Made by a program: the position numbers and the translations under genes
Shown: in pieces, positions 1 through 9,024 of the stretch
Numbering within the stretch: position 1 is the first letter of the stretch
How the letters are laid out: each line of letters begins with the position of its first letter
Assembly (NCBI RefSeq): GCF_009833965.1
Contig: NZ_CP047165.1
Location: forward strand, 620,001-684,000
Origin: Pelistega ratti
GTDB taxonomy: Bacteria; Pseudomonadota; Gammaproteobacteria; Burkholderiales; Burkholderiaceae_B
Direction of reading: 5' to 3'
Length of the DNA stretch: 64,000 bases
Notes under the pieces: model-generated
What the model was told of the DNA's origin: nothing
Databases searched by the model: none
Seen by the model: the letters and a program-made list of their open reading frames with translations, nothing else

Positions 1-223
1 CTAATACTTCAAAACATTTAGGATTGGCTTGATAAACATCATAAATAGCTTGTTCAATATCAGATTGCCCTAATAAGTAATTCAACTGATTAAGTTGAAG
101 CTCAATCTTTTTGACATTAGTGCGTACTTTATCAAAATCCGTAAAATCAGATAATTTAACATTTGTTTGAGAAAAACTATCTAAAAATTTATTAAAATCC
201 TTACTCACTTTATATTTCTCCAT
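1..223 (-). CDS. DpnII-family type II restriction endonuclease (GATC), N-terminal part, cut by window edge
   Basis: Partial gene; 74 codons are visible, starting at the ATG at 223 and running off the left edge. The start overlaps the end of the upstream Dam-type methylase by 14 bp, the usual coupling in a restriction-modification operon. From memory, the visible protein aligns along its length with the start of DpnII endonuclease: an N-terminal acidic/aromatic stretch, then TDF-KV--NV-KIE, a conserved L-LN-L-G segment and a D-YQ-NP motif near residues 64-70. The family cuts unmethylated GATC. The catalytic region lies outside the window, so intactness cannot be judged. Family assignment is fairly sure, activity unknown. 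Confidence 0.8.
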   Translation of the reverse strand, partial: MEKYKVSKDFNKFLDSFSQTNVKLSDFTDFDKVRTNVKKIELQLNQLNYLLGQSDIEQAIYDVYQANPKCFEVL

Positions 224-1121
224 TGTTAGTAATGAGAAGTTCAGTTAATACCCCTCGTTTATCTGCTTTAGCATTAATCATTCGCTTTGCCAAAACTCTA
301 TTAATAAGAAATGATTGATACAATTCATCAAAAAACTGATCTTCTGGATTAATATTTTTAGGGTCAGAGTTACTTAATATCCACTTATATCCTAATCTAT
401 CAATATATTTACAAAACTCTGCTAACCTTATCTGAGCCACATCATCAAAAACATCCTTTGCATAAGCATTAAAGCTAGAGGTCTCTGTTAATGGACGATA
501 TGGTGGGTCAAAATAAAATAAAGCATTATCTTTATTAACTTCTTTCAATACTTCTTGGTAATCGCCATTCAGAATAGTTACCTTCTGTAATTGTCGGTGA
601 ACTGCCTGTATATTTTCTTCATCACAAATAGTTGGATTTTTATAATCTCCCATTGGAACATTAAAAGATCCCGATCTATTAACTCTGTATAAACCATTAA
701 AGCAAGTACGATTTAAAAATATAAATAAAGCAGCTTGTTCTATATCATCTGATATTCTTTGGTTATACATTTCCCTTTCTTGATAATAATACTCTTTTTT
801 TTGCTCTTTATCCTCCCCCAATAGGATAAATTTATCCTGTTTTTTTCTTAATTTTTCAATTAAATCATCTGGACTATACTTAATTACACGATAAACGTTA
901 ATAAGATCGGTATTAATATCATTAATAACAACCTTAGTAAGATGGGGGAAATGATTTAATACCCAAAACAATACTGCTCCACTTCCAACGAAAGGCTCTA
1001 TATATATAAAATTTTCATTCTTAAACTGTTTAGGAATTATATTAGCAATTTCTGGTATCAACTGAGTCTTACCACCAGCCCATTTTAAAAAAGGTTTTGC
1101 TTGCGTTATCGTTGCATTCAT
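210..1121 (-). CDS. DNA adenine-N6 methylase, Dam/DpnM type (GATC), restriction-linked
   Basis: 303 residues, the normal length for D12-class adenine methylases. The SAM-binding motif FLKWAGGK is at residues 11-18, followed by EPFVGSGAV at 42-50, and the catalytic DPPY motif is at 205-208. The class methylates adenine in GATC. Overlap with a DpnII-like endonuclease immediately downstream points to the protective methylase of a DpnII/MboI-type system rather than a housekeeping Dam. Classical DpnII loci carry a second methylase (DpnA); none is visible here, though it could lie beyond the left edge. Transcribed in the same direction as the protease/ATPase pair, after a 250-bp gap that contains a terminator-like hairpin, so probably a separate transcript. 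Confidence 0.9.
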   Translation of the reverse strand: MNATITQAKPFLKWAGGKTQLIPEIANIIPKQFKNENFIYIEPFVGSGAVLFWVLNHFPHLTKVVINDINTDLINVYRVIKYSPDDLIEKLRKKQDKFILLGEDKEQKKEYYYQEREMYNQRISDDIEQAALFIFLNRTCFNGLYRVNRSGSFNVPMGDYKNPTICDEENIQAVHRQLQKVTILNGDYQEVLKEVNKDNALFYFDPPYRPLTETSSFNAYAKDVFDDVAQIRLAEFCKYIDRLGYKWILSNSDPKNINPEDQFFDELYQSFLINRVLAKRMINAKADKRGVLTELLITNNGEI

Positions 1122-1228
1122 TTAAATAATCTTTGTATTATTAATAAATAGCCATTTTAATAAAATATCTATATTTTAGGCATATTATCCCAATTTGTAA
1201 AAATAAAGTATCAGAAAGAGAAAACAAT

Positions 1229-1259
1229 AAAAAACTGATAAATTAATTTATCAGTTTTT
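1229..1259 (-). terminator. Palindromic terminator between protease gene and methylase gene
   Basis: A perfect inverted repeat (AAAACTGATAAA / TTTATCAGTTTT) with almost no loop and T-runs on both strands. It lies about 110 bp past the stop of the S8 protease gene and would separate that transcript from the methylase. Confidence 0.6.
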
Positions 1260-1371
1260 CCCTAAAAATATACACTTATATAAGATTACTACAGAAATAA
1301 TTCAAGTAATAGAGAGTAATTTTAATTATCCTCATAAAGTATTTGATTTTAATAAGTATACTTTCAATATT

Positions 1372-3627
1372 TTATTCAAATTCAATTTCTTCTTCTGATG
1401 TATTATAAATATCAATTCTATTTTCCACATCAATTTTATTCACCAACCAACCTCTAAACAAACATTGTTGTATAAATTCTTGTATTCGATTTATACCATT
1501 TACTTCTTTTAAAGTAACTACCATACCAAATTTGAGATTTTCTCCATCACCAGAGTTCAATCGTTCCTTTGTTTTAATACTTATACCCCATAAACCATTT
1601 GCTTTTTTTATTTTAGGTTTTTTCTGTTTTCCTGAAGGTGTTCTTATATTTTCCCGAATATGTTTAACATTATCCCATTTTCTATATAACTGACGTGCTG
1701 TTCCTTCATATAATAGCAGTTTCCCCTCATCAGATTGTTTATTATCATTAATAGAATCAATACTCTCTTTCCCATTCTTTGTTTTTTTTAATCTACCAAA
1801 ATGAATATCCATCTCTGTATTTGTATAGTCTACTCCCTGATTTCTAGAACAATTAGGGAAATAACACAAGGTAGCCCTTGAAACAAACGGCTGTTTTTGT
1901 TTATCCTCTGGAATAGGAATATTATAATTATAAGTATCAAATTTTTCTGAAATTCCATTAATCATAAATTTGATTTCATCATCTGGAGTTTTGATAATGT
2001 CATTAATATTAATAGGAACAACACCATATCCTATTAATTGGGAACTATATAGCTGATTCTTCCAACCAGTTGCTGAATCAATTATTAACGCTTTTGCTAA
2101 CTCTCTTGTTAATCCTAATATATTTATCAGGTAAGCTAATTTTCTTGCTATCCATGGAGCAGCAAATGAAGTTCCTTTAACAAAAGTTTCACCAACGGGA
2201 GAACATGTTCTTATTCTTTGCGTATTGTCTCCCCCATAATAACTTACATCAGGTTTATTAAAAAAAGATAACACTAGCCCTTCTCTTGAGTAGTCAACAG
2301 GTTTATTATCAAATCCTACAGAATTAACAACTAATGAATTAATAGAATCCGCTGGGGCACCAATTCTCTTAATATTCAAATTTCTGGATTTATTTGTACC
2401 AGCTACAACAAATATAACATCATTTTCATATTGAATCTTATCTAAAATAGCCGCTTCAGGAGAAATAAAATTTGTATTTATTTCCATTGAAGACCCTAAC
2501 GATAAATTCCAGACTTTAATATCTTTATTAGACTCAACTATCTCTTTAATAGCTCTTAAAACTGTAAATGAACTAAATCTTCCACTAGTAGCAACCCCAA
2601 AATGTCTTGCTCTAAATCGACCACATCCATCATTCAGATTTGGATTTATACTTGCACCATCAACAATAATAGATGTTACCATCGTTCCATGCCTATAATC
2701 CTCTTCAGATAGTTCAATTTCACTATCAAGCATATTTTTAAATTCAACCCACTCCGAAAAATATACATTCTTATCAAACATAGTGTCTATAACACCAATA
2801 GTTGGTTCATTATTAGGGCTGGGTATAGAATATGCTAAATTTTCACCATTATAAAAATCTTCCTTATCTAAAGATGAAATATCACTTACAGCCATTGAAA
2901 TTAAATATGGCGCTTTAGATTTCAATAAATTATATTGATCTGGTGTAAGCAAAATAGTAGTTTCGTCAATACTTCGTACATCTAAAAAATTTATATTTAG
3001 CTGATCCATTATATCAGCAGTTTTAGTCCCTGTATCATAGATTGTTATTATTGCATTTTCTTGCAAATTACTAGTATCTCTTTCAACCCCAAATTTTTCT
3101 AAATAATACGAATCTACTACAATATTAACAAACCTACTTTTTGAAATTTCAACTCCATCTTTACTTTTAAAAAGAGGTTTTAACGTATTGTGATTAATAT
3201 CAGATATATTACTATAAGTAATCTTATCACCAAAATTATTCCTGATTATAGAAATCACTATATCAAGATTATTCACTGCCTCTCTTAAAATTTTATAATT
3301 TACACAATGAGTTATAATGTGTTTTTTACTTTCTCCTTGAGTGAATTTAGCTCCTACGATAGAATTATTATTTTTTCTACTACTACTTTCTAATATTCCC
3401 TTTATTCTATTACTTTTTGCTATAACGTCTGTATAGTATGCACTTACAAGTGGCTTTATTGATAACTTCTCCTTATCCCAAAATGCAATAACATTTAGTA
3501 AATTTTGTTTTAAATTCATCAGATGTTCAATAGTAACATATTTATCCTTAGGGATATTTGATGGTCCTAGTTTACTGCCAAAATCTTTTTGTTCAAATCT
3601 ACCTTTTAATTGAAGAATTTCATTCAT
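1372..3627 (-). CDS. Subtilisin-like (S8) serine protease, partner of AAA+ ATPase; putative defence protein
   Basis: 751 residues with no signal peptide, so probably cytoplasmic. The S8 catalytic triad is visible: Asp281 in IGVIDT, His313 in RHGT and Ser487 in GTSFAAPW. An AGTN motif at 409-412 probably supplies the oxyanion-hole Asn (N412). About 270 residues precede the protease domain and about 230 follow it (Cys587 and Cys592 near the start, then a Lys-rich linker); I do not recognise either part. The gene starts 6 bp after the stop of the AAA+ ATPase gene, so the two are co-transcribed. Cytoplasmic subtilases paired with AAA+ ATPases recur in bacterial accessory and defence loci, and the neighbouring DpnII system supports a defence role here by inference. 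Substrate unknown. Strongly AT-rich compared with the core genes. Confidence 0.85.
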   Translation of the reverse strand: MNEILQLKGRFEQKDFGSKLGPSNIPKDKYVTIEHLMNLKQNLLNVIAFWDKEKLSIKPLVSAYYTDVIAKSNRIKGILESSSRKNNNSIVGAKFTQGESKKHIITHCVNYKILREAVNNLDIVISIIRNNFGDKITYSNISDINHNTLKPLFKSKDGVEISKSRFVNIVVDSYYLEKFGVERDTSNLQENAIITIYDTGTKTADIMDQLNINFLDVRSIDETTILLTPDQYNLLKSKAPYLISMAVSDISSLDKEDFYNGENLAYSIPSPNNEPTIGVIDTMFDKNVYFSEWVEFKNMLDSEIELSEEDYRHGTMVTSIIVDGASINPNLNDGCGRFRARHFGVATSGRFSSFTVLRAIKEIVESNKDIKVWNLSLGSSMEINTNFISPEAAILDKIQYENDVIFVVAGTNKSRNLNIKRIGAPADSINSLVVNSVGFDNKPVDYSREGLVLSFFNKPDVSYYGGDNTQRIRTCSPVGETFVKGTSFAAPWIARKLAYLINILGLTRELAKALIIDSATGWKNQLYSSQLIGYGVVPININDIIKTPDDEIKFMINGISEKFDTYNYNIPIPEDKQKQPFVSRATLCYFPNCSRNQGVDYTNTEMDIHFGRLKKTKNGKESIDSINDNKQSDEGKLLLYEGTARQLYRKWDNVKHIRENIRTPSGKQKKPKIKKANGLWGISIKTKERLNSGDGENLKFGMVVTLKEVNGINRIQEFIQQCLFRGWLVNKIDVENRIDIYNTSEEEIEFE

Positions 3628-3633
3628 TATTAA

Positions 3634-4668
3634 TTATTCCTTTAACTCTCTTGATACTTGACTTTTAGAAACACCTGTTAATATTTCAATTTCTCTAACT
3701 GTAAAACCATGATTTTGTAAATTTTTTAAACTTTTTCTACTATTTGTAGATACCACTGAATACAATCTTCTCAGATAATCATATTCATCGTTAGGATTAC
3801 TAAACGCTAATGATGTTTTAATAATATTTTTTAACTCTCCTGGGTATGGTATGACCTCCATCAAAGAAATTATTTTTTTAAATAAACGAATATTTCTAGC
3901 AACATTTTTAAATTTAGACAGATAGTGATTTAATATAATTTCTGATATATCAATCAAATCTTCTCGTGAATATCTATTAAAATCTATAATAGAGTCAAAC
4001 CTACGTACCAATGCTTTATCAAAATGTTTATACAAATTGGTTGTAGCTATAAGTAGAGTTTTATTATTTAACTCATCTAAACCTTTTAATACTGAGGTTG
4101 TTGCTCTACCCATTTCTCTAAGATCTTTTGAATCAATTCTATCTAATGCTAAAGCATCTATTTCATCAAATAAAATTACTATTTTTTCAGGAGTAAGTAA
4201 ACTGTTAATTTCATTAAATAACTCGGCTATATTCTTTCCTGTTTGACCTAACTTACTATCTATTAAAGAAGCAAAGTCCACCATAAAAAGATCTCTTCCT
4301 AATATTCGTGCTATATGCTTAACAGTTTCTGTTTTACCTGTACCAGGAGCACCTTGAAACAAAAACCGATTTACACCAATTCCATACTCAGCAGCATTAA
4401 CTATTCCTACAATATCCGCTTTTATTTCTTCAGGAAGAGGCAGTGGATCTCCATTCACCTCTATTTTTCTAACAAATATCAAATCTTCTTTATTTATTTG
4501 TGGAATAAATGTACTTGCATTAGAAAGAAGAGCCATTATATATTCTGATAATTGATAGTCTCCTAATTTATCAAACTCATTAGCAATTTGGTATGCTTCA
4601 TTTCTAAATCCTGAATCATTATTTTCAACATAGTACTTTATTAAATTAATAATATTAGCCTTTTTCAT
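3634..4668 (-). CDS. AAA+ ATPase with C-terminal helix-turn-helix, paired with S8 protease
   Basis: 344 residues, first gene of the two-gene operon. Walker A GAPGTGKT is at 106-113, Walker B VILFDEID at 164-171, a sensor-1 TTN at 209-211 and an arginine-finger-like RRFD at 222-225, giving a complete classical AAA+ core. Residues 323-343 (VREIEILTGVSKSQVSRELK) read as a helix-turn-helix, unusual for a plain AAA+ unfoldase, so the protein may also bind DNA. It could remodel substrates or gate the partner protease, and could autoregulate through the paired GGGACA sites upstream; both are inferences. The N-terminal 80 residues are unassigned. Base composition is foreign-looking, like its partner. 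Confidence 0.85.
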   Translation of the reverse strand: MKKANIINLIKYYVENNDSGFRNEAYQIANEFDKLGDYQLSEYIMALLSNASTFIPQINKEDLIFVRKIEVNGDPLPLPEEIKADIVGIVNAAEYGIGVNRFLFQGAPGTGKTETVKHIARILGRDLFMVDFASLIDSKLGQTGKNIAELFNEINSLLTPEKIVILFDEIDALALDRIDSKDLREMGRATTSVLKGLDELNNKTLLIATTNLYKHFDKALVRRFDSIIDFNRYSREDLIDISEIILNHYLSKFKNVARNIRLFKKIISLMEVIPYPGELKNIIKTSLAFSNPNDEYDYLRRLYSVVSTNSRKSLKNLQNHGFTVREIEILTGVSKSQVSRELKE

Positions 4669-5731
4669 TTAAATTACCTACCACACTACTTTATCTATAA
4701 TTCTAACACAAAAGGGACAAAAAATAATATTTTGGGACACTTTTGATTATAAAACATTTGAAACTGAAGTAGATTAACCTTAAATATCACTCTATTTTTT
4801 CAGTTTTTAGTTATTCTTTTAATATTTTCATTTATCAAATTAAGCTGAAACTCATCTTCTTTTAAAATAAAGTACTTTCGATTTATATCATTATATTTTC
4901 AAATTTCAAGTTTCCTAGACTTAAAATTATTCAACACTTTTTATCTATCATCTCAAAAACCCAAAACACCAACTTTCCTAACTGTATCTCACTCTCTTTC
5001 CCCTTTATTATAAGCATTAAAATAACTTTCATCTAACTCAAGTTTTCCTCAAAATATCATCAGATTCAAAGAATAAATAATAGTAATAATTTAATGAATT
5101 TTATATAAAATATCAGTAACTAAACAAGCAGTAGCTTTTAACGCCAAAATTTAAGAAACTTTTTCTGTATAAATTTCTTTACTTTAAAATAACCTATCTT
5201 CATTTTTATAGATTAGGTATGTCTTCAATTTAAAAATAACAAAAATCTATCGCATAATAATCAATATAACCTTTATAAACAACTAAAATTATAATCAGAA
5301 TTGTCTTAATAGATCATCATTAAGAATAGCTTGAAATAACCCATGAAAAATCACAGCTACTATTAATAGAAAAATAATCACATGGTAATAGGAACTATTT
5401 TATGGAAATAATATACAAGTACATCTTGACAAAATATTCCAGAAACACTTTATCCTTAAAAGACAGCCTATAATCGTTTTAATTACAATATAAATAAAAG
5501 TTCATTGAAGAAACTAGCACAAAACATTAAGGGAACACTGTATGTTGCCTGTATAATTATTCATTATGAAATTGAATTGTAAGTTATCTAATAACCCCCA
5601 TCCTTCAAATAAATATATTTTTTCTCACCCTTAATAAACACCTCATCTCTTCCCCCAAAGCATGTCCCTTTCTTGTCATATTACTTCGCTAGAATAACCA
5701 TTTCTTACTTAAACTATCAGGTTATTCATTT
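4669..5731. other. 1-kb AT-rich gene-free stretch
   Basis: No open reading frame with codon structure, no RNA gene and no clear IS end is seen. The DNA is extremely AT-rich with frequent stops in all frames. The left end holds the candidate promoter/operator of the ATPase operon; the right end must carry the promoter of the secreted protein at 5732, but no convincing -35/-10 pair was found there. It probably marks the decayed boundary of the island. Confidence 0.6.
4714..4739. promoter_or_regulatory. Two GGGACA direct repeats upstream of the ATPase/protease operon
   Basis: GGGACA occurs at 4714-4719 and 4734-4739, exactly 20 bp apart (about two helical turns), 45-70 bp upstream of the ATPase start. 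On the minus strand a plausible -35 (TTGTCC, within the proximal copy) and -10 (TAGATA) with 17-bp spacing follow. The arrangement suggests an operator; the HTH of the ATPase is a candidate binder. Weak evidence. Confidence 0.3.
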
Positions 5732-6952
5732 ATGAAAAAGATTCTTTTTTCTTCTATTATCCTTAGTACATTATCATTTGCACTTCACACTACTGCAAAA
5801 GCCGATAATACCACCCTTATTGCTTTTGCTAAATTAGATGCTGAAACCTATGCAGAAGGCCCTCAATCAGGCAAAGCAACTAAAGCAGCAAATGGTATTG
5901 CCCCTCCCTTTAAAAGCCAGCCTGTACAGGGCTTTTCAGCCGTATTAAAAAACAAAGATGGTACGTATATGGCAATGTCTGATAATGGCTTTGGCACTCA
6001 AGATAACTCTAGTGATTTTTTACTTCGTATCTATCACATTAAACCAAATTTTAAAACTTCCCAAGGTGGAACAGGCAATGTAGAGGTGCTTGGTTTTATT
6101 TCATTACGTGACCCTAATAAACTCATTCCATTTCCTATTGTTAATCAAGAAACCAATGATCGATTACTAACAGGAGCTGATTTTGATATTGAATCCTTAC
6201 AGCAAGCCGAAGATGGTAGCTATTGGATTGGTGATGAGTTTGGTCCTTATCTTTTACACTTTAGTGCTGATGGCATATTACTAGATGCCCCAATTACTTT
6301 ACCTAACCCTTATGTTAAAGGTCAAGAATTACGCTCACCTCAAAATCAATTTAATAAAACTCAAAAAGAGATAATTGAGCCTTTAGTACAACGCAGTGGT
6401 GGCTTTGAGGGGATGGCTCTTTCAAAAGATAAACAATTCTTATACCCTATTTTAGAAAAACCGCTTACTAATGCTGATAAAAAACAACTCATTATTTTTC
6501 AGTTTAATATAGCTAAAAAAGCCTATACCGACAATTATTACTTATTTGATTTAGATGACAAGGCAACAGCTATCGGTGATTTTCAGCTTTTTGATCATCA
6601 ATCGGGTATTATCATTGAACGTGACGATACTGAAAATGATTTAACAGGTCATAAAAAACTTATCTTAGTAAAACTTGGCGCATCTGGTCAAGCAGTTGAA
6701 CGTAAAGAACTAGTTGATTTAATGCGCATTCATAATCCTCACTCATTATATAGTCCCTACCGTGAAGGGGATATTGGAACAGGTAAAGATTTCGCCTTTC
6801 CTTTTATAACAATTGAGGATATTGTGATTGAATCACCAGATACATTAACCATCTTTAATGATAATAATTTCCCCGGTTCATCAGGACGCAATGCCAAACT
6901 AGCAGATGATAATGAAATCATTCAGATTAAGCTAGATCAACCATTATTTTAA
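5732..6952 (+). CDS. Secreted esterase-like/phytase-like beta-propeller protein
   Basis: 406 residues with a clear Sec signal peptide (MKKILFSS, hydrophobic core, cleavage near AKA-DN at about residue 24). The mature part matches the 'esterase-like activity of phytase' family: AEGPQSG near the start, an NG-FGTQDNSSDF segment, the FDIESL...DGSYWIGDEFGP block around residues 150-170, GGFEGMAL near 220 and an ERDD block near 290. Members are periplasmic or secreted and predicted to form beta-propellers; substrates are mostly unknown. Monocistronic, with a terminator immediately downstream. Family fairly sure, reaction not assigned. Confidence 0.8.
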   Translation: MKKILFSSIILSTLSFALHTTAKADNTTLIAFAKLDAETYAEGPQSGKATKAANGIAPPFKSQPVQGFSAVLKNKDGTYMAMSDNGFGTQDNSSDFLLRIYHIKPNFKTSQGGTGNVEVLGFISLRDPNKLIPFPIVNQETNDRLLTGADFDIESLQQAEDGSYWIGDEFGPYLLHFSADGILLDAPITLPNPYVKGQELRSPQNQFNKTQKEIIEPLVQRSGGFEGMALSKDKQFLYPILEKPLTNADKKQLIIFQFNIAKKAYTDNYYLFDLDDKATAIGDFQLFDHQSGIIIERDDTENDLTGHKKLILVKLGASGQAVERKELVDLMRIHNPHSLYSPYREGDIGTGKDFAFPFITIEDIVIESPDTLTIFNDNNFPGSSGRNAKLADDNEIIQIKLDQPLF

Positions 6953-6970
6953 ATACCCATAACATAACGT

Positions 6971-7020
6971 AAAAATCCCATAGTAACACCATGATTTTTT
7001 ATGCTTCTATGGGATTTTTA
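6971..7020 (+). terminator. Bidirectional terminator after the phytase-like gene
   Basis: Stem AAAAATCCCATAG (6971-6983) pairs with CTATGGGATTTTT (7007-7019) around a 23-nt loop, with A-rich and T-rich flanks. It follows the stop codon by 19 bp. Confidence 0.75.
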
Positions 7021-7165
7021 TATACCTCTTTGATTTATAAAAAACATTAAATAATACATAGATAATATAAGGGTAAATACCACACTTTAAATCTACCTCT
7101 TATCGAATTATAGTTATGACTTCCTATTGATCACCACTATTATTGCCCTATCAATGACACACTAA

Positions 7166-7203
7166 AATACAATGCTTATACTTGATATTAAGCGTATTGT
7201 ATT
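7166..7203 (-). terminator. Imperfect hairpin downstream of the VirB9-like lipoprotein gene
   Basis: AATACAAT-CTTA pairs with TAAG-ATTGTATT with a small bulge; read on the minus strand it ends in a short T-run. It lies 54 bp past the stop of the lipoprotein gene. Modest support. Confidence 0.4.
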
Positions 7204-7257
7204 CATTATTAGAAAGATAGAAATTAACAAGACATAAACCCTAACAATCCACACGTA

Positions 7258-7644
7258 TTAGGGGCGTTGTTTGAGCCATACTTGCCTATCCCCCTCTTGT
7301 AATCTCAATTGTGTATATTGCCCTTTTAGTACAATATACGGGGGATTATGATAGTATTTCAACACCTCTACTCGACTATCTTTATCGACTTTAAAAATAA
7401 CAGGGATAGTTGCATTTTCCTTTAATTGAATCCACACTTCATCTTGTGTACTAAAGACTTGTTGGGGAAAAATAGTTTCATCTCCTATCATATCCCATTT
7501 AAAAGAATATTGATTCACAGTCCTTGTACTAAACTCCCAGTCAGGGTAATGCCTCTTTTTCTGTAACCAATCTGCTTGAGTAGAACACGCACTCAGTAAT
7601 AATATTCCCATAAACCCTGTTAAGTATCGTTTTGATAATGACAT
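7258..7644 (-). CDS. Lipoprotein resembling the VirB9/TrbG C-terminal domain, orphan
   Basis: 128 residues. The N-terminus is a lipoprotein signal: basic start, hydrophobic core and lipobox LSAC with Cys20. The mature part reads like the C-terminal domain of VirB9/TrbG/CagX outer-membrane channel proteins: Y-F-W---GD near residues 46-56, P--VF-T at 60-67, a Trp-containing strand, IPVIFKVDKDSR at 79-90, a YIVL strand, then LRL--GD. No other type IV secretion gene is nearby, and VirB9 is normally about 250 residues with an N-terminal domain missing here. It may be a domesticated lipoprotein. Resemblance judged by eye; function unknown. Confidence 0.6.
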   Translation of the reverse strand: MSLSKRYLTGFMGILLLSACSTQADWLQKKRHYPDWEFSTRTVNQYSFKWDMIGDETIFPQQVFSTQDEVWIQLKENATIPVIFKVDKDSRVEVLKYYHNPPYIVLKGQYTQLRLQEGDRQVWLKQRP

Positions 7645-7944
7645 GATATTTTCCTTTAAAAGTCAATATCCATATATCATGGCAAAACTTTATATCATTG
7701 TGAACCACTAAAATTACTGATGGCTATTTTTAACCTAGTATTAAATCACTATAACTTATTAATTATTATTAATTTTTTAGCTGAAATATTGATATATTAT
7801 TATCAGTTTACTTATACAACACCTTATCTACCAACACAAAGACATCAATCATTAAAACTAATTTACCTTTTAAATAAAAAGATTCTCAATAAAATTAACG
7901 ATTTTTTAATATCTCTATCTTTCTACTAAATAATAAAAAACTAA

Positions 7945-7980
7945 TAAAAAACGGTGCAACTACACTTGTAATAACACCGT
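7945..7980 (-). terminator. Terminator of the SnoaL-like gene
   Basis: ACGGTG (7951-7956) pairs with CACCGT (7975-7980); on the minus strand the stem is followed by T6. It lies 57 bp past the stop codon of the gene at 8037-8480. The rest of 7645-8036 is AT-rich and carries no supportable gene. Confidence 0.7.
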
Positions 7981-8036
7981 CTCTTTTAAACAAATAGTCG
8001 TTTACTATCTACATAAGCGTATTATAAGCAACTCTC

Positions 8037-8480
8037 TTAGAACATTCCTCGACCACTTTCTGTTTTTTCGGGGACAGCTTGAATAACATCCCAATGTTCT
8101 ACAATTTTACCATTTTCATCAAAGCGGAAAATATCCACAACAGCTTCACCCCTATCTTGTTCATCTAATTGGCTATGTACATGTACCGCCACCAAATCAC
8201 CATCGGCTAATACACGTTTAACTGTCGCACGAGAATTAGGATGTTCTTTTAAAAACGGGGCAAACGCATCAATAAACGCCTGTCCACCATCAGCAACACT
8301 GGGATTATGTTGTAAATACTCTTTACCAATATAAGTATCGACCGCTTCCTGTAATTTATGCTGATTAAATGCCATTTCATAAAAAGCTAATGCATTCGCT
8401 TTATTTTGTTCTGGTGTGGTTTGAGCTACCGCCAGTGTTGATGAAAAGAGTGCCACTAAGAGTATAAGTGATTTTTTCAT
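8037..8480 (-). CDS. Secreted SnoaL-like (NTF2-fold) protein
   Basis: 147 residues with a Sec signal peptide (MKKSLILLVALFSSTLAVAQ, cleavage after AVA/AQ near residue 19-20). The mature domain has the SnoaL/polyketide-cyclase-like NTF2 pattern: N-K-NALAFYEMAFN, a YIGKEYLQHNP segment near residue 55, DGDLVAVHVH near 95-104, and a final VDIFRFDENGKIVEHWDVIQ block. Such proteins are predicted small-molecule binders or isomerases, and exported stand-alone copies are common and uncharacterised. Monocistronic. Confidence 0.75.
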   Translation of the reverse strand: MKKSLILLVALFSSTLAVAQTTPEQNKANALAFYEMAFNQHKLQEAVDTYIGKEYLQHNPSVADGGQAFIDAFAPFLKEHPNSRATVKRVLADGDLVAVHVHSQLDEQDRGEAVVDIFRFDENGKIVEHWDVIQAVPEKTESGRGMF

Positions 8481-8658
8481 TTAGGTTTCCTTTATAAATG
8501 ATGTTTTACAGTACAGCTACTGTTGCGGCATATTATAGTAAACTTTATAGTGATTTAACTATATCAATCTATACCCTATTTTGTGATAAATCGTTAAAGT
8601 ATTTAGCAATAATTTTATCGTTAGTTTATTTTATATACTTATTTTTAGGCTAGCACTC

Positions 8659-9024
8659 TTAAAAAGGTACATCCTCTACAGTATCATCATCAAAAGCAGA
8701 AAACACCTCTTTCTGTGAACGATTTGTATATTGATTAGAAGATAATTCTTGACTAAATGAAAAACCATCTTCATCATCTTCCTGTACCGTACCTTCTTCG
8801 ACACTTCCCTCTAAAGGTTGTAATAAATTATTCTGAAGCACTTGGATTTGTTGATTAGCCGCATCTAATTTTTCTTGACATACGCGTGCTAATAAAACCC
8901 CTCTTTCATAGGCTTTAAGTGATTCTTCCAAACTCAGCATATCATCTTCCATCCCTTGTACAATCTGTTCTAACTCACTGAGTGCCTCTTCAAAGCTAGC
9001 TGGGATTTTGGCTGTTTTCTTCAT
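8659..9024 (-). CDS. xseB: Exodeoxyribonuclease VII small subunit
   Basis: 121 residues from the ATG at 9024. A TTG two codons upstream (9030) is also in frame, but the AGGA ribosome site lies 6 nt before the ATG and abuts the TTG, so the ATG is preferred. The family core FEEALSELEQIVQGMEDDMLSLEESLKAYERG is clear in the first 50 residues; the last 50 residues are an acidic tail longer than in typical 80-residue XseB. With XseA it forms the single-strand exonuclease VII. In many Burkholderiales xseB is followed by ispA and dxs; here neither follows, so the usual trio is broken. The divergent Rieske gene upstream is the usual neighbour. Confidence 0.85.
   Translation of the reverse strand: MKKTAKIPASFEEALSELEQIVQGMEDDMLSLEESLKAYERGVLLARVCQEKLDAANQQIQVLQNNLLQPLEGSVEEGTVQEDDEDGFSFSQELSSNQYTNRSQKEVFSAFDDDTVEDVPF

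Noticed and set aside
7720..7929. Possible 69-residue plus-strand protein
   Set aside because: Extremely AT-rich, Ile/Leu/Tyr/Asn-only composition, no ribosome site and no family; most likely chance.
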